Translations under genes and position numbers: made by a program | Shown here: in pieces, positions 43,086 through 51,459 of the stretch | How positions within the stretch are numbered: the first letter of the stretch is position 1 | How the letters are laid out: every line of letters begins with the position of its first letter | The notes under the pieces: generated by a model | Database searches by the model: none | Told to the model about the DNA's origin: nothing | Seen by the model: the letters and a program-made list of their open reading frames with translations, nothing else | DNA from: Paludibacteraceae bacterium | GTDB lineage: Bacteria > Bacteroidota > Bacteroidia > Bacteroidales > Paludibacteraceae | Length of the DNA stretch: 64,000 nt | Reading direction: 5' to 3' | NCBI GenBank assembly: GCA_905234835.1 | Contig: CAJOIZ010000003.1 | Coordinates: 62,001-126,000, forward strand

Positions 43086-44501
43086 ATGAAAGCTCCGTTG
43101 TCAATAGTCTCGTTGTTGCTTTTCTGCGGGACTCTGTTGTGCCGTGCCGAAACGGTTACTGTTGCACTGACAAGCACAAGTTCGGCTCAGATTGTGGAGC
43201 AGGATGCCCCCTTATCGGTTGATGTTACCTATCAGCAGACAGGCGGCAACACCAAAGGACATCTCACAGCCAATGCCGTTGCCGAATTAGAAGTAACGGG
43301 TCTGCCTGCGGGAACAGTAACAAGTGTCCTCGTCTATATGCGTTCCAACAAGAGCGCTGGAGCGGGACAGATGTCCCTGACCTTGGGAGACCGGCAGTTG
43401 CTCTCGTTCAACGGCTCGTTTGCTGAGTGGCAAGGGACGGGCTATAGTCAGACCTATCTTCCCTTTGCGGCAATCGGCTCATGGCGGGTCAGTATGGAGG
43501 ATGTTCTGCATCTGCATATAGCCGCTACCGAGAACAGCCTCTATTTAGGACAGGTGGAAATCGAATATACGCCTGATCCGCCTGTCATACAATGCGCCGA
43601 GTTGCGCTGTATGCTGAACGGGTCGGTGTTGCACAGTATCCTGTGTGAAGAAGTGGCAGGCGAAGGAGTGGTGTTGCCCGATATGGTAGAAGGTGCACGC
43701 ATCGTCATGCACAACGGACAGACTTACAGCTTTGTCGGATGGACTATACAGCCGGTAGAAAAGGCTTCTACCATTCCTTTTACCCTGTCGCCGAACAGCC
43801 GCTATTACATCACTTCTCCGCAGACTGTTCTTTTCGCCCTCTATAAACTGCAGACGGACAACGTGCTCGTTACCGACAACAATCTGTCGGACGGAGAGTA
43901 TGCATTGGCTTTGAACACATGGACGGGGTCAATGGCTTTGGCTGCGGGGCGTGTTGCAAGCGGAGTTGTACCTTCTGAACTTGCCAATTTCGACCGCAAT
44001 GAGGAAGGACACGTCCAATGGAACACCGCCTCTGTTCCAGAAGAGATGCGCTATGTGCTTGCTGTCAGGAACGACAGTGTTACCCTGTATCATCCTTTCT
44101 CCAATTCCTATTTAGGGTATAATAATTCGGGTTCGCTTTCTCCCTCTGAGCGGGCTTGGGCTTGGCAGGCGATAGGCAAAGGAACAGTGATGCTGTACCA
44201 TGATACCAACGGCTCAAGCAACAAGCGCGGACTGACCCTCAAGGAAAGCGGAAACAATTTCGTTTTTGGTGAAAAGGTATTGACGTGGAGCGAAGGAACC
44301 GAGTATCTGTTTGTATTCCCGCTGACCGGTGTTTCCGTCAGTGCGACCACTGCTGTTTATACCACATTCCCTGCTATAACCCCGTTGGAGGAAACATCTT
44401 CCGATAATCATAATCCCCGCAAGGAACTGCGGAACGGACGGATTGTCATCCGCTCTGACAAAGCGACCTATAATCTGCTGGGGATGCCTGTCAATGACTG
44501 A
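43086..44501 (+). CDS. Secreted protein with sorting-like tail
   Basis: 471 residues. Signal peptide ~1-21 (LFCGTLLCRA). Residues ~22-160 form a beta-sandwich-like region (TVTVALTSTSSAQIV...). Then comes an InlB-type beta-repeat-like part (SFVGWTIQP) and a C-terminal part with DGEYALALNTWTG and YLGYNNSG segments. The end (ELRNGRIVIRSDKATYNLLG) follows the NGxxxIxxxxxxYxxxG tail pattern of the other secreted proteins here. No enzymatic motif is recognised. It sits 9 bases after rny and 2 bases before rsmE, an odd place for a surface protein. Confidence 0.82.
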   Translation: MKAPLSIVSLLLFCGTLLCRAETVTVALTSTSSAQIVEQDAPLSVDVTYQQTGGNTKGHLTANAVAELEVTGLPAGTVTSVLVYMRSNKSAGAGQMSLTLGDRQLLSFNGSFAEWQGTGYSQTYLPFAAIGSWRVSMEDVLHLHIAATENSLYLGQVEIEYTPDPPVIQCAELRCMLNGSVLHSILCEEVAGEGVVLPDMVEGARIVMHNGQTYSFVGWTIQPVEKASTIPFTLSPNSRYYITSPQTVLFALYKLQTDNVLVTDNNLSDGEYALALNTWTGSMALAAGRVASGVVPSELANFDRNEEGHVQWNTASVPEEMRYVLAVRNDSVTLYHPFSNSYLGYNNSGSLSPSERAWAWQAIGKGTVMLYHDTNGSSNKRGLTLKESGNNFVFGEKVLTWSEGTEYLFVFPLTGVSVSATTAVYTTFPAITPLEETSSDNHNPRKELRNGRIVIRSDKATYNLLGMPVND

Positions 44502-44503
44502 CT

Positions 44504-45208
44504 ATGTATCTTTTCTACACCCCCGATATTGACCGCTCGCATTGCCTTAGCGAGGAGGAGAGCGGGCATTGCGTCCGCGTACTGCGCTATGCCGCAGGCG
44601 ACACCATTCTGCTCACCGACGGGCGCGGCACCACCTATACAGCCCGTATCACAACCGCTCATCCCAAGCACTGCGAATTTGAGATACTGAAAGCCGAGAA
44701 GCAGGAAAAGAACCACCCGTTCCACCTTCATATAGCGGTGGCGCCGACCAAGAACGCCGAGCGTATCGAATGGATGGTGGAGAAGTGCACAGAGATCGGG
44801 GCGGACGAGTTCACGCTACTCAGCTGCCGTTACTCCGAGCGCAAGCTGATGCGCACTGACCGATTAGAGAAAATCATCCTCAGCGCCGCCAAACAGTCGC
44901 TAACACGATACCTTCCTGTTATTCACGAAATGACAGACTTTGACACGTTCATCCGCACCCAGCAGGACAGTGAAGCACAGCGTTTCATAGCCCATTGCTA
45001 CGAGGCGGACAAACGCCTTCTCCGCGACAGCATTGAGCGGGGCAGGGACGTGCTGGTACTCATCGGTCCGGAGGGCGATTTCAGCGAACAGGAGGTGCAG
45101 ACTGCTTTGCAGACAGGTTTCCTTCCCGTCAGCCTCGGCAACAGCCGCTTGCGCACCGAGACAGCCGCCGTCGTCGCCTGCCATACCGCCATCCTGTTGA
45201 ACGAATAA
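44504..45208 (+). CDS. rsmE: 16S rRNA (uracil-1498-N3)-methyltransferase
   Basis: 234 residues. RsmE/DUF558 hallmarks: N-terminal PUA-like part (HCVRVLRYAAGDTILLTDGRG), then the SPOUT knot with TEIGADEF, SAAKQSLTRYLP, LIGPEGDFSEQEV and SLGNSRLRTETAAVVA. It methylates N3 of U1498 in 16S rRNA late in ribosome assembly. PAP2 follows 4 bases later. Confidence 0.94.
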   Translation: MYLFYTPDIDRSHCLSEEESGHCVRVLRYAAGDTILLTDGRGTTYTARITTAHPKHCEFEILKAEKQEKNHPFHLHIAVAPTKNAERIEWMVEKCTEIGADEFTLLSCRYSERKLMRTDRLEKIILSAAKQSLTRYLPVIHEMTDFDTFIRTQQDSEAQRFIAHCYEADKRLLRDSIERGRDVLVLIGPEGDFSEQEVQTALQTGFLPVSLGNSRLRTETAAVVACHTAILLNE

Positions 45209-45212
45209 GATT

Positions 45213-45812
45213 ATGGAACGCCTCATTGTCCTCGACCAGCGTCTTCTGCTCGCCATCAACGGCTGCCACGCCCCCTGGGCGGACACGCTGTTCTGGTACG
45301 CCAGCGAGAAATGGGTGTGGATTCCGCTCTATATGCTCCTTGTCGCGCTGCTTTGGAGACGGTTCGGCTGGAGACGTATGCTGGTCATGGCCATAGGTTT
45401 TGGTGTAGCGGTCGGACTGAGCGACTTCCTGACATCAGGTCTGCTGAAACCCTTTTTCCACCGCTTGCGTCCCACTCATGATCCGCAGATAGGCAACTTG
45501 GTGCATATAGTCAACAGCTATCGCGGCGGCAGATATGGTTTCCCATCGTCGCACGCCTCCGACACGATGGCATGTGCAACGCTTTTTTCGTTGCTGTGGA
45601 AAAATTGGAGAGCCACCGTGCCTCTGATGCTGTGGGTGGCTCTCAACTGCTATAGCCGGATGTACCTCGGGGTGCACTATCCGCTGGATATACTGGTCGG
45701 ACTGCTTATTGGCGGCGTGATGGCGTGGTGGGTTTGTCGCTGTCTCTTGGCGGTCTTCGCCCGTAGAACGGCTGACGGTGGCGGGGAAGCGAGTCCACCT
45801 GGGCGTTCATGA
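45213..45812 (+). CDS. PAP2-family membrane phosphatase
   Basis: 199 residues with five hydrophobic segments. The three phosphatase motifs are intact: K79-FFHRLRP87, P111-SSH114 and S148-R149...H155...D159. Such enzymes remove phosphate from lipid phosphates such as undecaprenyl pyrophosphate, phosphatidylglycerophosphate or lipid A; the substrate is not readable. The last ~35 codons overlap the convergent Spy-like gene on the other strand. Confidence 0.88.
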   Translation: MERLIVLDQRLLLAINGCHAPWADTLFWYASEKWVWIPLYMLLVALLWRRFGWRRMLVMAIGFGVAVGLSDFLTSGLLKPFFHRLRPTHDPQIGNLVHIVNSYRGGRYGFPSSHASDTMACATLFSLLWKNWRATVPLMLWVALNCYSRMYLGVHYPLDILVGLLIGGVMAWWVCRCLLAVFARRTADGGGEASPPGRS

Positions 45813-46104
45813 AGCGGGTGTATTGCTCGGCGGTGAGGATTTGTTTCAGTTCGCCGGTGAAGAGTACCAGCCGGTTGAGTTCCTCCTGCCGCGTGTTGCT
45901 CTCGCGGCGCAGACGGGCGTACTTGAGGTGCAGACGGTAGAGCGTGTCCATCTGGAGCGAATCGGTCAGACCCAACTCGCGCACCATCATACCTGTCTGC
46001 TTGCGCGCCTCCTCCTCGGCGGTGCGCTGCGGGGCGGGACTGGTCTGCGACCACAGGCAGACGGACAGACTGAACAGGACAATAGCGACAAACAGACGTC
46101 TCAT
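45706..46104 (-). CDS. Small secreted Spy/CpxP-like protein
   Basis: I start at ATG 46104 (MRRLFVAIVLFSLSVCLWSQ), 132 residues; the longer frame adds non-signal residues. After the signal peptide the mature part is helical: TAEEEARKQTGMMVRELGLT, LQMDTLYRLHLKYARLRRES, then ILTAEQYTRFMNAQ. This LT-x(n)-Q and LTxxQ arrangement is typical of Spy/CpxP-like periplasmic chaperone-sensor proteins in Bacteroidota. The C-terminus is basic and proline-rich. Its 3' end overlaps PAP2 by 107 bases in antisense. Confidence 0.75.
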   Translation of the reverse strand: MRRLFVAIVLFSLSVCLWSQTSPAPQRTAEEEARKQTGMMVRELGLTDSLQMDTLYRLHLKYARLRRESNTRQEELNRLVLFTGELKQILTAEQYTRFMNAQVDSLPRHRQPFYGRRPPRDSDKPTTPSRRQ

Positions 46105-46148
46105 AATCGTAAGGAATTGTATATTCATCTTGTAGCAAAAACCGTGCC

Positions 46149-47369
46149 ATGCGTGCAGAAACATTTATAGCCCGTCGTCTTTATTTCAAGCAGGAGGAGC
46201 GGAACCGCTCTTCTCGTCCCGCCATCCGTGTGGCTGTGGCGGGCATCGTCATCGGTATGACGGTGATGATTCTGACCCTCTGTGTCGTCATCGGATTCAA
46301 GCGTACGGTGACGGATAAGGTGGCGTGCTTCGGAGCGCACATACAGGTTGTGAACTTCGACAACAACAACACCTACGAGATGAAGCCTGTGGAGGTGACG
46401 GACAGCCTGCTCTCCGTGCTGCGCGCCATACCGCATGTCACGCAGGCCAACGCCTTCCTGACCAAGCCCGGCATCATCAAGACCGACGACCAGTTCGAGG
46501 GCATCGTGCTGAAGGCGGCGGATGACTGGTCGCGTTTCTCGTCCAGCCTTGTGGAGGGACGGCTACCTGAATCGGACAAGGAGGTGCTGCTCTCGCTGAC
46601 TCTCTGCCGCAAGCTGCGGCTGAAGACGGACGACGATGTGTACTGCTATTTCGTGGGCGATAACGTGCGCGTGCGGCGGTGGAAGATTGCCGGTGTCTAT
46701 TCCACCGGCTTCGAGGAGGCGGATTCGCGCTTCATACTGGGGGCGTCCTCCGCTGTGCGCCGTCTCAACGGATGGGACGATACTCAGGCTTCCGGCATAG
46801 AACTGTTTGTGGATGACCTTTCCCGCCTGGAGGAGACGGCTGACCGCGTGTGGTACGCCACCGCCAACCGCCTTGACAAGGACGGCAACGCCTACTATTC
46901 GCAGACACTTGAGCAGTTGAACCCGTCCGTCTTTGCGTGGCTGGACCTGCTGGATATGAACGTGGCGGTCATCATTATCCTGATGCTGCTGGTGTCGGGC
47001 TTCAATATCGTGTCAGGGCTGATTATCCTTATTCTGGATAATATCTACCTGATTGGCGTGCTGAAGGCGCTGGGTGCGGGCAACCGCTTTGTGCGCCGCA
47101 TCTTCCTGACCGAGGCGTCCATGCTGATTGGCAAGGGTATGATTATAGGCAACCTTGTCGGACTCGGCTTAGCGGCGTTGCAGTATTTCACTCGTTTAGT
47201 GCCGTTAGATGCCTCTACGTACTATATCGGTTACGTTCCTGTCGCTTTCCCGTGGCTTCAACTTGTCCTGCTTAACGCGGGCGTGGCGTTGGTCTCGTTC
47301 CTTGTCATTCTGGCTCCGTCCGCCATCGCCACCCGCATCTCCCCCGCCGAGGTGATGCGCTACGACTGA
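46149..47369 (+). CDS. LolC/LolE-type lipoprotein-releasing ABC permease (FtsX family)
   Basis: 406 residues. N-terminal membrane helix (VAVAGIVIGMTVMILTLCVVIGF). A periplasmic MacB/PCD-like domain follows (~50-260). Three C-terminal helices end with the FtsX signature (VIIILMLLVSGFNIVSGLII; IGVLKALGAGNRFVRRIF). The N-terminal ARRLYF start is characteristic of LolC/E. It would extract lipoproteins from the inner membrane; the LolD ATPase is not nearby. It is divergent from the Spy-like gene with a 44-base gap. Confidence 0.87.
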   Translation: MRAETFIARRLYFKQEERNRSSRPAIRVAVAGIVIGMTVMILTLCVVIGFKRTVTDKVACFGAHIQVVNFDNNNTYEMKPVEVTDSLLSVLRAIPHVTQANAFLTKPGIIKTDDQFEGIVLKAADDWSRFSSSLVEGRLPESDKEVLLSLTLCRKLRLKTDDDVYCYFVGDNVRVRRWKIAGVYSTGFEEADSRFILGASSAVRRLNGWDDTQASGIELFVDDLSRLEETADRVWYATANRLDKDGNAYYSQTLEQLNPSVFAWLDLLDMNVAVIIILMLLVSGFNIVSGLIILILDNIYLIGVLKALGAGNRFVRRIFLTEASMLIGKGMIIGNLVGLGLAALQYFTRLVPLDASTYYIGYVPVAFPWLQLVLLNAGVALVSFLVILAPSAIATRISPAEVMRYD

Positions 47370-47548
47370 GAAACTTCGGTCATCTTTTGCTTCATTGCCT
47401 TGCCTTTTGCTTCATCGCTCTGGTCTATTGACTCTTCGTGTCAGTCTTCATATTCATTGCACTGTTTCTTTATTCTTTATACCGTTTTTTTTGATTCATC
47501 GCGTCGTTTTTGGTGGCATGTTCTACCGTACCCGCATCGTACTACTTT

Positions 47549-47803
47549 GGTCATTTGTCGGTCAATACCGTTCAATTTTGGGACATTTTTGGGTCTGTTC
47601 CTGTTCATTCGTCGTTCATTTCCCGTTCATTTCCTGTTCAAAAAGTGCCTTCATCCCTTTATTCATCGGTTACGCGAGTGCTTTTTTTTTCGGGATTTTT
47701 CGGGGGAAAGGAGGGGGAGTTATGTTGTATCGGACTGTAATAAAAGGAAATCTTTTTTTTGACAGATATTTGTACATTTTTTGACAGATATTTGTGCAAA
47801 ACC
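47549..47803 (+). repeat. Long dispersed intergenic element, copy B
   Basis: About 255 bases nearly identical to 20270-20505, including the four 11-base units, CATCGGTTACGCGAGTGC, TTATGTTGTATCGGACTGTA and the doubled TTGACAGATATTTG. Length differs by a ~10-base indel near the start and by the T/G runs. It is in the same orientation as copy A. Confidence 0.9.
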
Positions 47804-47865
47804 GCGAGAAATGAACCTGAAAGGTATCGCTATACTATCCCTATAGTATCCCTATAGTGAGTGTG

Positions 47866-47949
47866 TAACTTCGTGTGGGTCACTACGTGTTGGTGACTTC
47901 GTGTTAGTGACTTCGTGTTAGTGATGGAGTGTTGGTGACGGAGTGTTGG
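47866..47949 (+). repeat. Six exact-length 14-base tandem units
   Basis: TGACTTCGTGTTAG and variants at 47866, 47880, 47894, 47908, 47922 and 47936. Total 84 bases, the same unit length and copy number as the array at 31815-31898 but with unrelated sequence. Confidence 0.88.
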
Positions 47950-47975
47950 GGAGAGGGCTGTTAGACGACGGAGGA

Positions 47976-49838
47976 TCAGAGTTCAATCCTGATGGTGGCT
48001 TTGGGGGTGATGCCGGGTTGGAGGATGCCGCCGTAGCAGTAGTAGCGCGTGTTGGTCAGGTTGGCACAGGACAAGGCAATGTAATAGCGTTGTCTGCCGT
48101 CAATCCGGTAGAAGACGCTACCGTCCAACAGCCAGACAGCCCCATAGGGTGTCATCGTGCCGTCGGCGGTCTGATAACTTCCTTCGCGGTTCTGCCAACT
48201 TAGTTCCCACGACGCACCGAGATTGCCATAGATGCGGTGGTCAAGGTGCAGCAGCAGTTTGTGACTCAAATAGTCCAGGTACATCGAGCGGCTGATGTCC
48301 ACATTGTTGAGAAACAGATGCGTATAAGAATAAGACACTTCGGCGCGGGTTATCCAGTAGCCGAAATCGGACATACTCTGCCTGCCGCCAGACCGCCAGA
48401 CCAGCGCCGCCTGTCCGCCCGCTGCGTCCAATGCGGAGATATTGGTGGCGTAATAAAGGTCGTCCAGCTGCTTCTGCCAGTCGATGATGTCCCGTCCCAA
48501 GCGGTAGAAAGCGTTGGCACGGACGGTAAGGGCACGCCACGTATAGACTGTGCCGAGCGAGAAAGTCCACGCCTTCTCGGGATTCAGGTTGATATTGCCA
48601 CGCTGTATGCCGGCATGGTAGTAGAGGTCGGTGAACGTAGGCTGTCGGAGCGAGCGGACCGCATCGAAGGTCACTTTTCCCGTCTGTGCGTACCGGCAGG
48701 CAAGACTCAGGTCGCCCGACCATTGGTTGCCGTTCAGACTGTTCCATTCGCCTTTAGCACCAACCGATGCGGAGAAGAGACTGTACGTAACCGACTGACG
48801 GGCAAAGTAATGCAGGTGCAGGCGGTTCTTTCCGAGAGGGTACAGGGGCAGAAAGGATGATGTGAGCGAGTCGCCGAGGTTCGTGGAGACAATGTTCTCG
48901 TTGCGCAACTCCATTCCCCATTCGGTGCGCGACAGCGCGGTCGAATACGTCCCTTTCAGCAAGGCTGTCGCGGTCTGCGAGAGGTGTCTGTTCCCGCCTA
49001 CGGGCGAGCCGCGGTGCCATTCGTAGCGGTCGTGATTGGCTCGGTAGGCTGCAAGAGCTTCCATCCCCCAGCGCCCCCAACGGTTGGCGTAACGCGCAGA
49101 GAGGAACGCGGTCCGTGTGGCATCGAACTGGTCCTGCGAAGCGAGCGAGTAGAACGAGTTGGCTCCCGCATCCTTGTATTGCGCGCCCGCTTGCAGCTCA
49201 ACGCCGTACAGCGACCCAGCGTAATAGAGGTTGGCAATCCGGTAGTCGGTGTTATCGATGTAACCGCCCGACTGGTTGTACTCAACGCCTGCTGCGTGCG
49301 CGTGTCCCGTGCGCTGCCACTGCCCTGTCAGGCAGGTGTTCCACAGTCCGAACCGTCCGCCGGTCAGCCGCGCCTGGTACGTGTCTGTCGTGTCCGTGTC
49401 AGATGTCGGGCGCGTGAGGATATGGATAGCCCCCTGACGGACCTCTATCCTGCTGACCATCTCCATCGGCAGGGGCAGATTGAGCGTGTAATGCCCCGTC
49501 TGCGGGTCGGTGAAATTGACCCCGTTGATATAGACCTTTACCTGGTCGAACGTGCCTCCGTTCAGCCCCGCATCCGCCTGTACACCGTTCACGCCGCGTG
49601 CGCGCAGGTCGATTCCCGGCAGACAGGCAAGCAGGTCATTGACCGACTCAACCTGCAGGTGACGGAAGTCCTGGCGTGTGACGGAGTAAAGTAACGGGTG
49701 CGCCTCAGTCTGTGCCGCAGGCGCTTCGGCGGTGACGTTCACATCGGGCAGCCGCAGCAGCGAATCAACCTTTTGAGAACTATCAGCCGCACCGAAAGAA
49801 GGCTGCTGGAGCCATAGGAATACAAACAGTAACAACAT
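47976..49838 (-). CDS. TonB-dependent outer-membrane receptor
   Basis: 620 residues, short for the phylum and without the SusC-type N-terminal carboxypeptidase-like domain. Signal peptide ~1-17. The plug domain (~30-150) contains LPDVNVTAEAP, VNDLLACLPGIDLRARGV and DQVKVYINGVNFTDPQTGHY. The rest is a 22-strand-type barrel ending IRIEL. Size and architecture resemble BtuB-like or small siderophore receptors, but the ligand is unknown. It is the last gene of the minus-strand operon, 3 bases behind an acyl-CoA ligase, which is unusual for a receptor. Confidence 0.88.
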   Translation of the reverse strand: MLLLFVFLWLQQPSFGAADSSQKVDSLLRLPDVNVTAEAPAAQTEAHPLLYSVTRQDFRHLQVESVNDLLACLPGIDLRARGVNGVQADAGLNGGTFDQVKVYINGVNFTDPQTGHYTLNLPLPMEMVSRIEVRQGAIHILTRPTSDTDTTDTYQARLTGGRFGLWNTCLTGQWQRTGHAHAAGVEYNQSGGYIDNTDYRIANLYYAGSLYGVELQAGAQYKDAGANSFYSLASQDQFDATRTAFLSARYANRWGRWGMEALAAYRANHDRYEWHRGSPVGGNRHLSQTATALLKGTYSTALSRTEWGMELRNENIVSTNLGDSLTSSFLPLYPLGKNRLHLHYFARQSVTYSLFSASVGAKGEWNSLNGNQWSGDLSLACRYAQTGKVTFDAVRSLRQPTFTDLYYHAGIQRGNINLNPEKAWTFSLGTVYTWRALTVRANAFYRLGRDIIDWQKQLDDLYYATNISALDAAGGQAALVWRSGGRQSMSDFGYWITRAEVSYSYTHLFLNNVDISRSMYLDYLSHKLLLHLDHRIYGNLGASWELSWQNREGSYQTADGTMTPYGAVWLLDGSVFYRIDGRQRYYIALSCANLTNTRYYCYGGILQPGITPKATIRIEL

Positions 49839-49841
49839 AAA

Positions 49842-51458
49842 TCAGTGATACAGGAACCGCTTGATGCTCCGCTTGGGAGTCTTTTCAAATTCTTTGCCGA
49901 CCACCTCGACGTGGTGGACCTTGCTGTAGGAGGGCAGCATCCGGTTGATGCGGTTGAGCAGCTCGTCCATCTGCTGGCGCAGTGTGCTTTCGTGTTCCGC
50001 AAGGGCGCGGTCGGGGAAAATCAGCGCCACCAGTTTGCCCTCGCGCTCAACCACCAGCGACTCCTCCACCGCCTGCTCGTTGTTCAGACGGCTCTCGATG
50101 TCCTCGGGGTAGATGTTCTGCCCTGTTGAGCCGAGGATCATCGTCTTGATACGTCCCTTGATGAAGATGTTCTTTTTCTTGTCAAGCGTGCCGAGGTCGC
50201 CTGTGCGGAACCAGCCGTCCCGCGTGAACGCCTGTGCCGTGGCTTCGGGGTTCTTGTAGTAGCCAATCAGCATATTGTCGCCGCGCACCTGCAGTTCGCC
50301 CACGCCGTTCTCATCGGGATTGTCCACCCGCACTTCCATTCCCCGGACGGGTTTGCCGCCCGAACGCGCCTTGAAACGGTGCACCATCTCGCCGCCGATC
50401 AGCGGGCCGCACTCGGTCATGCCGTAGCCGACCGACAGTGGGAAACGGACATCCATCAGACACTTCTCCACGTCCTCGTCCATTGCCGCGCCACCGCAGA
50501 TGAAGTAGCGCAACTTACCTCCGAAGGTCTTCTTCAGGTTGCGCTTCACCACAGCGCGTATGATATTGCCCACTATCGGCACGTGCCACCAGAAACGGAT
50601 GTTCCGCCTGTTCACCACCGGGGCGATGTGCTTCTTGTAAATCTTTTCGATGACCAGCGGCACGGTGACGACCAGGTAAGGCTGCACTTCGTGCAGCGCC
50701 TTGAGCAGGATGGCCGGGGTCGGTGTGCGGGAGAGGAAATAGACGGTGCAGCCGGACACCAGCGGGTAGAGCATCTCGCACACCTGTCCGTACATGTGCG
50801 CCAAAGGCAGCATGGACACAATCTTCTCCCCCGGAAGGACAGGCAGCGTCTCTCGCCCGACCTCCACGTTGTTGCTCAGCGACCGGTTGGTCAGCATCAC
50901 GCCCTTCGGATTGCCCGTCGAGCCGGACGTGTAGTTGATCAGGACAAGGTCGTCGAGGTTGTAGGTGCAGAAGCCGTCAAACTCCTCTGTGGAGACAGGC
51001 GTTTCGTTCCATTCCTCCCAAGCCTCCCAGGCTTCTTTCGTGCCGCACAGCATTGAGAAATCCGTGAGCGATAGCACGGCTTCCATTTCGGGCAGTTCCT
51101 CCTGCTTGAGCTGCTCCCAGACATAAGGACCAACAAACAGCATACGCGAATCCGAATGGCGGAGCAGACGGCAGATGTCCTCCGCCACAAAGTCCTGCAA
51201 TATGCTCACAATCACTCCTCGGTAGGCGGCTATGGCAAGGTATGCCACCGCCCAGTTGGCGCAGTTGCGACCAGCCAGCGCTATCTTGTCGCCCGCTTTC
51301 AGACCCAGCCGGTCAAACAGCAGGTTGAGATGCCGGATATGCTGACCCAGCTCGCTGAACGTGTAACTGCGCCCTTCGTCACCCGCATAGTCAACCAGCG
51401 CCGGCTGGTCGGGGTAACGGGCAATCATCGAGTCCAGATAGGCAAGATAATGCTGCAT
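49842..51458 (-). CDS. AMP-forming acyl-CoA synthetase (long-chain type), second copy
   Basis: 538 residues, ANL superfamily. The P-loop YTSGSTGNPKGV lies at ~174-185, then GYGMTECGPLIGGE, then the hinge and A8 motif RTGDLGTLDKKKNIFIKGR, and the A10 lysine region KTPKRSIKRFLYH at the very end. It activates a carboxylic acid as an acyl-adenylate and passes it to CoA or possibly an acyl carrier. It is a tandem paralogue of the next gene upstream (one base apart), so the two may differ in chain length or act on successive substrates. Confidence 0.9.
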   Translation of the reverse strand: MQHYLAYLDSMIARYPDQPALVDYAGDEGRSYTFSELGQHIRHLNLLFDRLGLKAGDKIALAGRNCANWAVAYLAIAAYRGVIVSILQDFVAEDICRLLRHSDSRMLFVGPYVWEQLKQEELPEMEAVLSLTDFSMLCGTKEAWEAWEEWNETPVSTEEFDGFCTYNLDDLVLINYTSGSTGNPKGVMLTNRSLSNNVEVGRETLPVLPGEKIVSMLPLAHMYGQVCEMLYPLVSGCTVYFLSRTPTPAILLKALHEVQPYLVVTVPLVIEKIYKKHIAPVVNRRNIRFWWHVPIVGNIIRAVVKRNLKKTFGGKLRYFICGGAAMDEDVEKCLMDVRFPLSVGYGMTECGPLIGGEMVHRFKARSGGKPVRGMEVRVDNPDENGVGELQVRGDNMLIGYYKNPEATAQAFTRDGWFRTGDLGTLDKKKNIFIKGRIKTMILGSTGQNIYPEDIESRLNNEQAVEESLVVEREGKLVALIFPDRALAEHESTLRQQMDELLNRINRMLPSYSKVHHVEVVGKEFEKTPKRSIKRFLYH

Positions 51459-51459
51459 A

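Larger units (their letters stand above)
47370..47975. other. Repeat-rich spacer without genes
   Basis: Two GCTTTTGCTTCAT-type blocks at the start, copy B of the long element, a CTATAGTATCCCTATAGT near-duplicate at 47841-47858 and a 14-base-period array. It lies at the 3' ends of the convergent permease and receptor genes, and I see no standard terminator. Confidence 0.7.

Noticed and set aside
48237..49694. Plus-strand frames of 207 and 236 codons across the TonB receptor gene
   Set aside because: Antisense to a receptor with clear signal peptide, plug and barrel; no recognisable product.
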